From Amphiura filiformis (Eukaryota > Echinodermata > Ophiuroidea > Amphilepidida > Amphiuridae): a stretch of DNA of 64,000 nt. A program made the translations under genes and the position numbers. Positions 1 through 12,534 of this stretch are shown here, in pieces; within the stretch, counting starts at the first letter, position 1, and each line of letters begins with the position of its first letter. Below the pieces are notes generated by a model that was not told the DNA's origin, ran no database searches, and saw only the letters and a list, made by a program, of their open reading frames with translations. The DNA lies in contig NC_092637.1 of NCBI RefSeq assembly GCF_039555335.1, forward strand, positions 7,584,038 through 7,648,037, written 5' to 3'.

Positions 1-1599
1 TAGCTGCCCTGTGACCATTTGGCAATTTACACACAGTATATTGTACTCATCTACACATGGCAGCTACACATGCCAGCTATTGCACTGATCTACTTTTGGC
101 ACTGAGCAGTCAAATTGTGACAAATGCGTTATTATCATTCCCAAGTCAGAGGCAGATCCATGGGACCCCAAACCCCCCAAAAGGTGAAAATAAGACAGGA
201 AATGGCTCTGTACATCAGATACAGTGAAAATGTGATTTTGACCCCTCCCCACTTATTTGCAAACTATTCTGACTGGAGGGGAGAGCCCTAGGGCTCCTCC
301 AAGAATAGCAACCGTAAAAAAGATGGGTTGGCAAAGTTTTAGTTGACTCACTCCCTTTTAAAAACCTGCAACTTAATTTACTGTTGAAATTAGAAATATG
401 TTGCAGTTGGTGAAATTCTGATCATTTTCTTGATATTTAAGCTGATGTATGACCAGATGGTTATATAAAGGACATTTATATAACGGTTATGAATTATACA
501 AGAAAGGGAGTCGGGACTTTTGAATAACCGTCATTATTAAATGTTATTTTTCACAACATTGCATTGGTAACAAACCAATAATGTAACATTACTCACAGTT
601 AGTAACTTTATTAACAGACAGGCAGGATATGTTCCTACACAAAAAAGATGAACCAAGACAATGAATGTCTTGTGTAGTCATATGATTACAGCTAGTTTTG
701 TCTGCTGATGTTGGGGCACTTGTATTTCAAGGTGGATATCATGATCAAATTATTCAAGAACTGCTGAAAATGTGCTTGGAATGTCATGGAAAATAATCAT
801 AGCATTTCAAATTAATTTTCATCATTACAAAAATTTTTTGACTTATAAAATATAATGATGAATTAAAGAGTAATTTGTAAAATGACAAATTATTGAATGA
901 CAAATATGGAGTATGACAAACATTTTTAGTATGTGACAAATTAAATGTAATTTTACAAATTATTCATTACTTTGTAATTAAAAAATTATTAGTTGTGAAA
1001 ATATTTGTAATGATGAAAACTATAAATTGTTTCTTCAAAATCCCAAGCACTCAGCAGTTTTATCTTGAATGCTAAATATTTCATATGCAATGATGAATTT
1101 TAATTTGTCAAATTAGACCACTTTTTTGATGAATTAATCTTTTCAGTGTATCCTTCATGCAGGCATAAAATGATTGTCAAGACTTCAACGAGGGGATTAG
1201 ACAGCTTTATTCTGTATGCTGTATAATATCTGTCTTTTATCACATCACAAATTAAAATATGTGATATGATCAAGGGAAATGAGTCCGATGTTGCTAATAC
1301 TGATTTTGAAATATTGGCAAAGAAAGTGTTATTAAAGATTCTTTTGTTTTATATTGTTTTCAGCGATTGATAAATTGACGTAACTTCACAATGAAAAGTC
1401 ATATCAACATGGAGTTTCTGAAAGCTAAAATGTCCTCTTCAGAAACATGTAAAACTCATTTTTGACCAGGGTCGACATTCCCCTTGATCATGTCACATAT
1501 ATACAAGGCTAACGCTGAGTATGTTTACATGAGGGTAATACTATAAACAAAAAGAACATAAATAATCGGAAGTAGAGATTTTCTCCTAAAATTTTCTTC
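1..1599. other. AT-rich stretch without a supported gene
   Basis: Both strands carry only short, low-complexity open frames. I see no splice-bounded exon, RNA gene or clear terminal repeats. Confidence 0.6.
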
Positions 1600-2745
1600 A
1601 TCATTAACCTGCCAATCTAACATTGCCTCTGATTGGTCAATTATATGATATCTTCACTTTAATCACCAATCAGATTGGAGCTTTGCAAATAATTCACCCC
1701 AATGTTTTTGTGTGGTGAAATTATTCTAACAATGTTGTTGATTGGTCCAATTGATAATGAAAACTTCTTCTTGGCCAATCGACAGGTAAAGCATGATATG
1801 TTTGGCAGCGTTAAAATTTCATGCATGTTTTGGAGACCACCCGTATTTCTGTGACATGGAATTTTTGCAATTTGTACATTTCCATAAAGGCCTAGGGGGC
1901 TTCCATTTTCTTCGGAAAGGGGGTCCCAAATTTACAAAAGTCAGCATCAATAAAATTTTATGACCCCCCACCACCGATACACCTTACCCCTTAAACAGGC
2001 TAATATTGTATTGAAATCGGTCGATCCTTCATGTAATTATTTCGTGTAAGCTAATCCTAACCCTAATCCTAACCCTAAACTAACCCTAACCCTAATTTCG
2101 TGTATAATTACATGAAGGAGTAACCTTGAAATCAGTCTTTTTGAATCTATCTGTGGTCATCTTGTGACTCCCTACATTTTGGTCAACAAAAAATTGATGA
2201 CCCCCCTATTTTTCTTTCCAAAAGTTTATAACCCACGGTATATTTGGGACCCCCCATGGGAAGAAAAATATTTGCATGCATAAAAGGTTTACAAATCAAC
2301 TGCACTGCATCTCATGCTTTACAGACATTATATGACACAGCTAATGCTTAAATATTTTGAATAATGGAAAGTTGCTTCATGTTTGGATCTTTGTGCGATT
2401 TATTTCAGTACTTATACATATCAATATCATGTTATAAAATTGCTTGATTTTACATAATTATGCCAATATTTTAATCCCACCTCCATGCATTCCTGTTCAA
2501 ACTTTATCTTTTGGATAAAATTTGATGATGCCAACCCTTAATTAACCCCCTGAACACTACTGGTCATCTTACAGCATTTCTGATTGGTTGATAACTTGAA
2601 ATGCTCATTTCAATGGCCAATTATGACTAGGCTTTAAACTATGGTCAAACTTGCTTTTGCTGATGATTTTATTAATACCCTCCTTGATTGGTTCAAAATT
2701 GGACACAATATTTATTTTGGCCAATCGGCAGGTACTTCTCATAGG
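1600..2745. repeat. Diverged repeat pair rich in CCAAT-like motifs
   Basis: About 1600-1800 and 2570-2745 share the same order of blocks: GATTGGT, a complementary CCAAT, another TTGATTGGT, then TTGGCCAATCGRCAGGTA. They look like two old copies of one dispersed repeat. The interval between them holds a foldback with an inserted telomere-like module. Confidence 0.4.
2025..2118. repeat. Small palindromic insertion with telomere-like core
   Basis: A core of CCCTAA and CCTAAT units (about 2051-2095) is bounded by inverted arms: CCTTCATGTAATTA on the left and TAATTACATGAAGG on the right, each with a TTTCGTGTA block inside. The same arms and core recur, inverted, at 46131-46260, so this is a mobile unit and not a former chromosome end. 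Confidence 0.6.
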
Positions 2746-3775
2746 GTTAATAAAGTTCACTTCTTTATAAGGCTGAAAAAATAATGCTATGTCTCAAAGC
2801 CCTTAGCAGTTTTCAAAAACATGACTGCAAAATGTTGTGTTTTTATTAAGAATTTTTTGTAAATATTTGTTTAAAACTTAATGTTAAATGAAGATGTCAT
2901 TTGCGAGTGTTCAAAAGTACACAGCATAAAATTGTGGTTCATTTACACAATTGAAGTACAAATATCAATTGCTTTATGCGAGTATCAAATCAAATAAATT
3001 TCCTTCAAAATAGTTATCAGAATTTATGATTTTATAACAAAAAACTATAAAAAAAAGAAATAACAAAATTAATGTTTCAGCTGAAATGGAAGCGCTAAGA
3101 AAAACAAACTCGTGCAGGCACTTTGAGACATAGCATTTCGTTTTAGCCCAAGCATACACAATATTAGCAGTATTGATTAGGCCAAAAAAAAAGGTTTGTC
3201 TCAAAGCTTGCACGCGCGTTTGTAAATTGCGCAATTTGAAAAAAAATGCTGAATTTTTTTTATTTAAAAAGTCGGGAATTAAAAAAAATAAAAAAATCGC
3301 ATTTAGCATTTGTTTTCAAAGCGCTCGTGAGCTTTGAGACAAACTTTTTTTTTTTGCCATATGTGTTCATTTTAGCTACAAAGTGCCTGTAATTATGAAA
3401 TAAGCTTAAATGTTTTGAGTAATAATAAATTATGTGATTTATTATGTACATATACATATCAATATGCATGATTTTACATAATTATGCCAATGATATTAAT
3501 CCATGATGCATTCCTGTTCACATTGAACTTTTGAATATATTTGATTATGCCAACCCCTTTTCAGACCTGAAACAGGGTCTTTATAAAAAAAAAGAGGAAA
3601 AAAGATGAAAATGCTCAAAAAACACTGCTTTTACAGCGTAAAATTGGGGTAAATTGGCTCAATTTGGGCTGAAAATAAAAGAAAACGCATAAGTTTCAGA
3701 AATAAAAAAAAGAGGAAATCATCTGAAAAGAGGAAAAGTTTCAGGTCTGAATTTCACTTCTTTATAATTACTGTG
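2406..3775. repeat. Diverged tandem segmental duplication
   Basis: The block near 2406-2540 (TTTTACATAATTATGCCAAT through TGCATTCCTGTTCA to TATGCCAACCC-like sequence) recurs near 3445-3560, about 1.03 kb downstream. Both copies lead into TTCACTTCTTTATAA. Inverted GCTATGTCTCAAAGC-like blocks lie between them. No coding potential is seen. Confidence 0.45.
3560..3751. repeat. Foldback MITE-like insertion
   Basis: It starts with TTCAGACCTGAAAC and ends with the exact reverse complement GTTTCAGGTCTGAA. Subterminal A/G-rich AAGAGGAAAA tracts follow. It interrupts the right-hand copy of the 2.4/3.4-kb duplication. Confidence 0.55.
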
Positions 3776-4424
3776 CCTGATAAAATCCCTGTTCCGGCAC
3801 TCATGCTTGTTGATATTTTCAGATAAAGAAACACGATTCGCAAATCACAAAACAATAATGATAAATTGGATGCTTTATGCCCAATATTTATTGGTCTAGC
3901 TATGAAATTTAAAATATAGGACTGGACTAAAGTTTGTTCGGTTTATAGGCATAAGGCAGAAAAAATAAGGCTCATTGATATAGAATAGCATGCACGCAGC
4001 TGGGCGTAATGCTTACATTAGTTGTGCGTTGTATAATGTGAGTTGAGTTGGGACTTTATTGACGCGCGCAGTAACAAAAGCCGAATAATTTTCGCCTTAT
4101 ATAAGCCGAACAAGACTTGCCCAATAAACTCATAGCCCTACCAATCAATATGGGCTCAAATGATCTAATCACTATCCACTTACTGACATAGTGACATATT
4201 GAATAAAATCCTAAGTCAATATGTCAGTATGCAATTTTATAGGCACACACTGTAACATGTAATCATGATAGTACTACATATCTTGTAATATTGTATATTT
4301 TACACTGGTGCTTTAAAAAAAGTGCTATTTCACAAAATTGCATATGAATTGTATTATTTTTATTAGATATTTGATAACGCACTAATTTGTTTATGATAAT
4401 TAGACTCTAATTAATCAGAAGTAT

Positions 4425-4585
4425 TGGGCTATTCCATACACCTCCTATGCAAGACCTTATTTTAATCTCCACACAAGGGGTGTGGATTTTATTCAGGTAA
4501 CACCATTTGAAAATCACATCCCCTGTGTGGAAGTTTAAGACTGTGTCTTCGATAGTGTGTGGATTTCAACTAGAACACCCAATAA
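4425..4585. repeat. GGCTATTCC foldback MITE family, copy
   Basis: Palindromic element: GGGCTATTCCA, then a CCATACACCTCC block, ending with the complementary GTGTGGATTTCAACTAGAA. Other copies lie near 7286, 11983, 12998 (amplified in tandem), 60160, 61450 and 61770. Confidence 0.55.
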
Positions 4586-5843
4586 GATTTTCTTGCATAT
4601 CAAAAACAGAGAGCTAAATCATAACCCCCACCATCACCACTACCACCACCAGTCCATACACTTTGTGCCACCTTGAGTTTGGTACTTGGATACATATTTC
4701 GCAGGTCACAGTATTGACAAAACCCTAGCCAGAGTGGGTGCGATGCACCCCCTAAAATGCCAATCTAAAGAACCACTCTTTTTTCTAAAAATAATCAGCC
4801 CTTTTTTGAAGGAAAAATTCACAAAACTTTTTCCAGTAAAAACGTTGAAATAAGCCCTTTTTGAAGGACAGATTCACAAAGAGTCCACTTTTGAGCCCTC
4901 TGCACCTCCAAAAATAAATCCTTGCTATGGGCCCTGAGTATCAAGTTATGCACGCTATAACTAGTTTACACACTTGTTGGAAACAGAGCAAACTTGTATA
5001 ATACCACCATAGGTGTAAATCCTGGGGGATAATTCTCCCCAATATTTTGATAAGGGGGACATTCAATCATCCCCAATGTTGATGATTGTAAGTAGGTTTC
5101 CATTTTTGCACCATTACTTCACCATTTTGACTTCAATGTTCGCACACATTTGTACTATAATGATTCTGTCGCCAAAAGTGCTAGATTCACAATACTTCAA
5201 CAAAAATTTCCAACCCCATCCCCCAAATGTCAAAAATAAATCTTCACCAGTGAATACCACCTGTGACAGCATAAATACAACTGTGTACAGCCTTACTCTG
5301 TGATATATGACATCCAAATATCAAGGTGAAACAAAGTGCAAATAATTCTTACAAATGTGGCCAGATCTGATCCAATCAGGCTAAAGCCAGCAATAATGAC
5401 AGTGAAATATATTCATAAAGTGTGGAGAAAAAGCAATAAAAACACAAGAAAATAGCCATATAAAAGGTTCATAACTGTGCACGAAAGTATATTCAAGAGA
5501 CCTACGGATGTTATCAGTAATTGTAGGTACTAATGGTAGTAATTAACTCAATTTCAAAATTTCTGACTTTAGTAGCTAGAGTGGATTAGATTGGGTCACA
5601 TATTGAAAACATAGAACTAAGCCTCTTATGACTGATATAAAAGTCGTATGACCAAATCAATGTATGACATACTTCCGTTCACTGCCCAACACATGTCAGC
5701 CTGATACTTCCGTTTATCCCAATATTTGTCATTTTACATTTGACACAAATAAATACCAGAGAGAGGTAGGAATACACTTTTTTGGTTGTAATACATGACA
5801 ATCCAATATGGCCATTGCATTACTTATGGAATAGGCCTACTCT
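4586..5843. other. No supported feature
   Basis: Non-coding sequence with C/T-rich dispersed repeat fragments (about 4720-4920 and 5010-5070). Opposed open frames near 5.1-5.3 kb are short, overlap each other, and have no splice context. Confidence 0.5.
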
Positions 5844-6729
5844 CTAAATGTAAAAGAGTGAAAAACCACAATTTCAGAGTGAATTTAAGTTAGCTCTAAA
5901 AGAGTGGGTTTTAGCTCTAAAAGAGTGAAAACAGTACACATATTTCACTCGCGATTTCGAGTGAGCCTCACTCGCTCACAGAGTGGCTCAAAATCAGAAG
6001 CGCCAAAAATCGGCCGATGTTTGTTGAACTTGCGTAACAAGATGGCGAACAGTGTGTGAATGAATGGCGAAAAGAAAGCGGATTTGATGAAGAAATAGAC
6101 AACATACTCAATAGTGATTACATTTATGTGTAGGTCATAACTTGTAGCAAGTATACACTTGGTCTGGAGACAACAGCAGCAGTAAGCTTAAGTCATATGT
6201 GAGCAGTTTGTTACCGGCCCAGTTGCCGGTTTACATGTACGCATATGTAGGCCCTAAGCTTACGTAGGTTACGCCGCATCACGCTTCTCCAGACTGTGGT
6301 CTGTAAACATGGTATTTGCCAAGTGTTATGTCCTACACCTAAGTGTACTCACCATTGAACAGTTTGACTATAATTTAGCTTCACTAAATCCATAGTTTTT
6401 CATCATTCATCCCACACTGAATTTGACACATTGTGTATGTGCTTAAGCTTTAGACCAGTTCAACATTCCTAGATCGGGCCCTACCCTAACCTGGGGCCTA
6501 GCCTCACAACAATTTAAAGCACATAGTAGCTGTTATGAAATGCTATGATATTCTTGTATATAAAATAGGCCTAAATGAATAAATAAATAAATAAATAAAT
6601 GCTCTTTTCTGATTCACTCTTTTCCGGAGTGAATTTTTTCACTCTTTCTTGAGAGTGAGCTTCACTCTAAAAGAGTTGTCACTCATACAGCTCTTTTTGA
6701 GTGATTTTTCACTCTTTCACATTTAGTAC
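5844..6729. repeat. Element with subterminal AAAAGAGTGA repeats
   Basis: The left end has several copies of AAAGAGTGA in one orientation. The right end has TCACTCTTTT copies in the opposite orientation, closing with TTTTTCACTCTTTCACATTT, the complement of the left end. The roughly 600-bp centre has no open frame of note; (AAAT)n lies near 6578-6600. A shorter relative is at 22648-22972. Confidence 0.55.
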
Positions 6730-7285
6730 ATTATATGGGTTCTACACTTTTTTTGGTTTTAATACATGACATTCCAATATTACTCATGGAATTATACAAA
6801 GTCTGAGTTCTCCTTGTCTAATCTCTTTGGCCGTCTGCCACTAACATTAAATTTTTTAATTAAACCAATAGAAGTCTGTTTTTTCATTGCTGCCTTAGTC
6901 CAATTGATGGTATTTCAGTATATCATATAGACTGTATAATAAGGCACAAACTTTAAAATCATTTACATTGCATGACAAATAACTTGTTGTATGAGACCTG
7001 TTCCCATAAAATGAGAGGAAAGTTGCTAATTTTTATTTTGAGTTATGTCTAGATTCATAACCTCTGGATCATAAGCTTTAAAATGACACATAACTTGTCA
7101 GGATTGTTCCTTCACTTGGTCTTCAAAATTCAATATTTAAACGAAGAATTTGTTTGTCTTCTATCGTTTTCTGACCTGTCTCATGAAAACCATATTACGT
7201 ATCTCCCACATTTTCTTCCCTAGCTAGCGACTTTCTGCACATTTTGTAAGAACAGGTCTCATTTACCTTGATCTTGATGCATATC
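6730..7285. other. No supported feature
   Basis: AT-rich sequence without long open frames, paired terminal repeats or RNA signatures. Confidence 0.5.
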
Positions 7286-7452
7286 TCATGGGGCTATTCA
7301 GTTGAAATCCATACACCCTATGGAAGGCATACCCTTAATCTCCCATACAGGGTAACCATTTATTCAGGTAACCACATTTGAATTTCACACTCCCTGTGTG
7401 GGAGATTAAGATCATGTCTTTCATAGGGGTGTATGGATTTCAAATAGTCCAA
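7286..7452. repeat. GGCTATTCC foldback MITE family, copy
   Basis: Inverted halves: CAGTTGAAATCCATACACCC on the left and GGGTGTATGGATTTCAAATA on the right. CTCCC...GGGAG arms and a short centre lie between them. Confidence 0.6.
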
Positions 7453-7539
7453 ATCAATCATCTTTGTAAGATAATTACTCACTGCCTATATGTGCCAAAT
7501 CTGGTCAACATTCCATAGCAGTTTTTGTATGCATGTCAG

Positions 7540-7845
7540 TAAGGGATCAAATCAAAACTTGACCGCCGGTTCCAGGTGGTTCCATCCAGTTGGAGACGGT
7601 TTCTATTGGTCTCAACAATGGAATTCGGTTCAACTGCCGGTAACTGCTGGTCAGGGATGCAAGTTTCAGGCTTTTGCCTGAATTCAGGCTTTTTTGTAGT
7701 CCAGATTTACGCACTTTCTTTTATTTTCAGCACGTGTTAGGGCCATTCTGGTCAATTTAACACTGTTATGCAGGCTTTGTGTCAAAAGTGGACTTTCATT
7801 CCTGCCACTGGTCAGCTGCCGGTCGAGTTTTGATTGCATCCCTAA
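7540..7845. repeat. Foldback element with GCCGGT arms
   Basis: The left GGATCAAATCAAAACTTGAC pairs with the right CGAGTTTTGATTGCATCC. Internal CTGCCGGT blocks are also inverted. Overlapping small open frames are by-products of the palindrome. Confidence 0.5.
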
Positions 7846-9077
7846 GGTAGAGCCAAAGAGTACTGACTCAGCCATCTTTGTGTGTCACTCATGGAGGCAA
7901 CACGTTACTCTGGATTATTTCAAACTTCAAAGTGTGCGATTGTCTGCATGCAGCATGTTGTGTCAAAAACGCACGCTAACCGATGCATGAGCAAATCTTT
8001 TTATAAGCTCAACTTAAAGATGCAAATTATCGTTCAATTTTGGGTTCTTGCTGATAAATGCCAAATGTACATTATATAACCTCCATAAGCAGCCCGGGGG
8101 GCACTCAACTGAAAATTTGGTGGGGGTGTGTGGCGCAGAGCACCAAACTTTTGGAACTAAGAACTGATTTTGGGCAAAATAGTGGCTTGTATTAACTGAA
8201 ATTTTAACATTTTTTATGGGTCTTGTGAACTACTGAAAATTGGGCCAAATTATAGGCTTTGGAGCTAAAAAAGAGCTACAATTGTCAGAGTTTGAGGCTC
8301 AAAGAACTGGAGCATGATCCAACTGTTGGAGAGCCTGAAAAAGAGACCCTTAACCGCCATGCCACACATACCCATACCACATTTACATGCGAGTGCCCCC
8401 TCCGGGTAAGCAACAAACCAAGATGGGCAATTTACCACATTACGTATAGTGCAATTTGAGTTGGTAATCTTTGGGTGTATAATGCAGGTACTATATATTG
8501 TAAATGTAAACGAATGTGGAAATAAAACAGTACAACAATGAAATTATGTGTCTGTATAAATCTTTCAGTGAATTTTATGTATACGTTATCAGGTTTCTCC
8601 ATAAGGCCGAGAAAAAATTGTTTGCTTGCCCTCCAGTGGGATTTTTGGGGTGGGTCGGTCTGTAGGCCTGCATAGGCAATGAATATTGGTTATGTTGAAA
8701 GATACATCAATACCTTACTTCAGACCTTCAATACGCAAGACACATCATAGAAATCATTTAAATTAGAACGACTGCATACTTAAAGGCATTAAGACGCCAA
8801 ATTTATCAGAAACATTGATGCATAAATGGATAGTTTTAAATGTTATAATGAGTTTACAGTAAAGATTTTCTTCTTAAGAAAAATGTTGTTGGCCAAATTT
8901 AGCTTTGAAATTAAATTTAGACACAGAAAAAGTAATAAAAACCATTAAAATTATAAACTAAAAAAAAACAATTTTAAAGGCCCTACTCTGATTTGAGCCA
9001 ATTTTGGGTCGGTCGGTGGAGAGCAAGCATTAAACAAAGCCTTACAATGTATAATACCAGATTACTGAAACATCCCT
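7846..9077. other. No supported gene; dispersed repeat fragments
   Basis: Two G-rich repeat fragments are visible: GGGGGGCACTCAACTGAAAA at about 8096, and TGGGTCGGTCGGTGGAGAGC-like sequence at about 9005 with a related GGGTCGGTCTG near 8650. No exon-like frame is seen. Confidence 0.45.
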
Positions 9078-9373
9078 ATATGTGTACATCCATATCAAAA
9101 GGATGCACTTGTCGGCTGCTACATGTGTCTAAATTCTCATAATAGCTAGGGATATAAATAAATACCAGACTCATCTCAAGTGGAGGTCACTTCAAATAAT
9201 CCCCAAGTCACATGGTTTAGGAATACAGAGAACATTCCTTAACCATGTCACTTTGGGACGATTTGAAGTGATCTCCACTTGAGATGAGTATGGTATTTAT
9301 TCTAGCTATTGTGTGAAATGAGATACATGTAGCAGCCGACAAGTGCATCGTTTTGATATGGATGTACACATAT
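9078..9373. repeat. Foldback MITE 1 of an adjacent pair
   Basis: Arms of about 125 bp. Left TATGTGTACATCCATATCAA, then a GCACTTGTCGGCTGCTACATG block; right ends with the complementary GATATGGATGTACACATA. Inner arms (CTCATCTCAAGTGGAG and CTCCACTTGAGATGAG) also pair, so transcripts would form a long hairpin. Confidence 0.65.
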
Positions 9374-9746
9374 CGTTAGAATCTGACAGACGGCGAATCC
9401 GGATTCGCTCTTTTGGTAAATTTATTTTACTGAATGCATTACATTTGAATTAGAGAACAAGGGATCAATGCTGTACATGATAGAGGGCAGCATATCATTT
9501 TTTTAACGGAGACCAGATGATAACAGCATATATAAGTAATCAAAAGAGGGCGGCATACAAGGTTAGTTGACGGTGCATCACAGTACAGGTCACCGACGGC
9601 AACCGTTAAAAATCGATATGCTGCCCTCTATATATAGGCTATAGCATTGATCCCTTGTTCTCGAATTCAAATGTAATGCATGTGTAAAATGAATTTACCA
9701 AAAGCCGAATCTGGATTCGGCCGTCTGCCGTATTCATAACGATATA
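9371..9746. repeat. Foldback MITE 2, abutting the first
   Basis: The left arm begins ATATCGTTAGAATCTGACAG and contains AGAGGGCAGCATATC. The right arm carries GATATGCTGCCCTCTAT and ends near CATAACGATAT. It shares only a few bases with the first foldback. Confidence 0.6.
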
Positions 9747-10570
9747 ATTATGACTTAAATATTACTTAAAGGTGGGTAACCTGATTGACAGCCTCGTCGC
9801 CCACTTTACCCCCATCAAAATGCAGATTTTGGTATCAGGTGAAAGTTCATATTTTTCTCATATCATAAACATATTGAAATCAGGCATTCCAAATTGGTAT
9901 ATTTCTGAAAAACACATCAAAAAACTGTTGAATTTGTCTTAAATGTGGTATACAATAATTATTTGATACTAATTCGACAGTTTTTTGATGATATCTTTGG
10001 AAATGCACCAATTTAGAACTTCAAATACTTAATAACATAATTATTTTCATTTACAATTTTTTTTGGCGTAATATCATTGTAAGGACAAGTTGTTGTTTCT
10101 AAGAATATTTTACGCAATTGGTCACACAATTAAGAATATACAGTGTATTGCAAATAATAAACAGCTTGTTAGACCACCATTCACATTATTGTGTGAGGTG
10201 CCTTTTTTCTGCCATAAGTAAATATCAACATCTGGTCCATTAATGTTAAGTTAATATTATATTTTAGTAAATGTTAATCAGAAAAGAAATTAATTGAAGT
10301 TATTTTGAAGGGTAGGTTTTCATTTGAATATATATGTAAATCAATTTAATTGACTTATAATTATTTTTACTTGAGTACAAATTTGGTTCAAAAGTACAAA
10401 TTTGATTAACTAATGTCACCCTTATTTCAAAGGGTAGGTTTTTATTTTAATAATTATGTAAATCAATTCAATTGACTTGTACTTATGTTTACTGCAGCTC
10501 AAAAGTACAAATTTGGTTCACTAATGTCAAGTTAACGGTATGTTCAAAAATGTCCTTTGCCTTTGCATGT
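9747..10570. repeat. Palindrome and short tandem duplication
   Basis: At about 9890-10010, AAATTGGTATATTTCTGAAA with CATCAAAAAACTGT pairs with ACAGTTTTTTGATG and GCACCAATTT. At about 10310-10540 a unit of about 125 bp (GGGTAGGTTTT, TATGTAAATCAATT, AAAAGTACAAATTTG) occurs twice. Confidence 0.45.
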
Positions 10571-10780
10571 AAGGCCTCGTATCCATAGGCTGTTCCCTTG
10601 TGGCTTGTGCCCTTGTTCCGTGTTTACTTTTTCCCATGTGACCTGCCACACAGATAACTAACCGTAGCGGCCACTAAGCAAAACAAAGGTTCGTTGTCTG
10701 TGTGGCAGGTCACATGGGAAAAAGTAAACACGGAACATGGGCACAAGCCACAAGGGAACAGCCTATGGATACGAGGCCTT
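10571..10780. repeat. Near-perfect 84-bp inverted repeat hairpin
   Basis: The left arm (10571-10654) and right arm (10697-10780) are almost exact reverse complements; by eye only about one mismatch is visible (CCCTTGTTCC against GGAACATGGG). The loop is about 42 nt. Open frames across it are symmetry artefacts. Confidence 0.75.
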
Positions 10781-11982
10781 AGGTTTCCATTGTAGTGTAT
10801 CATGTTAAATTGTGCTCTTCTCTCCCCTATACGTACATTAGCGCCGCCAACCCGGCTTGAAGTGTGTGTGTGGGGACTGGGGATCAATCAGCCTGAATTG
10901 TCAAAAAGAGGCTGAAAAGAACAAAAATAGGTCATTTTGCCAAAAAGTGGGGGACACATCCCCCTGTCCCCCCGGGATTGATGCCCATACCCCTGTATAC
11001 ACTCAAAATGCTAGTCACTTGTGGCTATTGTTATACAAGGCTCACACAGACATTTAATTAGGCACTGCACTGATCAAATTCAGTGTTAAAATGAGCGAAA
11101 TTGTTAGCTACACATTTTTACTTTAAAATAAATTTTCATTCTTTCAGTAAATATCAGAAGAAAACCATAATGCTTGATACTATATATTTATTTTAAATCC
11201 CAGTGTCAAACTTAGGTGTGAAATTTAGTCACCTAGTGTCAGACTTTCAATTTTGACAAGCCTGCACTTCGCCCGTGAGCTTTTTGGGGGAGTCAACTTT
11301 TTACAAGTAATATAATTCACTAATGAAAGATATTTCCCAACTTTCTAAAGCACATCATACGGGGCTATATATCATAGTTTTGTCAGAATTTTGGTTTTGA
11401 TGCCACCATTTTTCACTTCCGACTACCAATGTTTTCAAAATCAATGCGGGTATTTACCCATGGATGGATGATTTTGCATGCCACAACAGAAACATTGATT
11501 ATTTCTGCTGGTATATTTATTATATTCAAAATAAAGTACCAAGTTGTACATTTTGGCAGTCGCAAGTGAAAAATGGTGAAATCAAAACTGATATTTTGAC
11601 AAAAATATAATTATATAGACCCACACGATATGCTTTATATAGAGTTGGGAAAAATCTTTCTTTTACAAATTATGTTAGTTTGAAACGCTAAAAATTTAAC
11701 ACCAAAAAAAGCTCATTGGCGAAGTTTGGGTCTGTAAAAATCCAAAATCTTTCACTAAAAGACACAATTTTATGCCTAATTTTAACACCAGGAATTGTTT
11801 AAAAAGTATATTCACAAGAAAATGCACATATTTAATAATGCCCTGAAGCTCCCTTGGTTGAATAGAAAACATCTCAAACTATATACATAAATAAACTTAT
11901 CATAAATAAACTTACTATTGGTAATACTTTTCAGTACTGGAAAACTTTGGTAACTCTTTTTATGTACCATTAGCAATTCAGC
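10781..11982. other. No supported gene
   Basis: Non-coding. A long imperfect inverted pair is visible: CCCAACTTTCTAAAGCACAT near 11336 against GCTTTATATAGAGTTGGGAA near 11632, with internal CATTTTTCACTTCCGACTAC against AGTCGCAAGTGAAAAATGGT. This implies an old foldback at about 11330-11655. Confidence 0.45.
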
Positions 11983-12165
11983 AATAGACTCTTTCCATAC
12001 ACTCCTATGGAAGACATGGAGCTTAATCTCCCACACTGAGTGGGCATAGATTTCAAATGAAGTCACCCATGCAGGTAATCCCATTTGAAATTCATACTCC
12101 CTGTGGGGAATGTATTAAGGTCATATCTTCCATAGGGTGTATGGATTTCAACAGGAATAGCCCTA
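11983..12165. repeat. GGCTATTCC foldback MITE family, copy
   Basis: CTCCTATGGAAGACATGGAG on the left mirrors CATATCTTCCATAGGGTGTA on the right, ending AACAGGAATAGCCC. Confidence 0.6.
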
Positions 12166-12534
12166 TTTATCAGCCCAAAATCTGGTTTTCACATACTGAA
12201 ATTGTGTTTATATGCACTTACTGATTAATGCAATAGTCCAGTACCAGTAATTGCATATAGCGTAATACAAACCTCAAAAGAATTCTCAATATTTGTTTTA
12301 TATCCAAATCTTAAGATTCTTGTCATCTGTTTGGTTAAAAGCATCAGAGAAATTAATAGTTTCAATGCGAACGGCACAGATTACAATCTGCGATTTCCGA
12401 GTAATTATAGCGTAGTAATTATAGTAATTATATCATTTTACGCTGGGAACAAAGCACATGCAGAACTATATGCCGAGGAATAGTTACTTTTAACCAATCA
12501 GATGGTGGTAATCTTTAGATGAGGTATATGATAT

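Noticed and set aside
2051-2095. Former chromosome end or fusion point
   Set aside because: The tract is under 50 bp, degenerate, and bounded by arms shared with another copy, so it is a mobile module.
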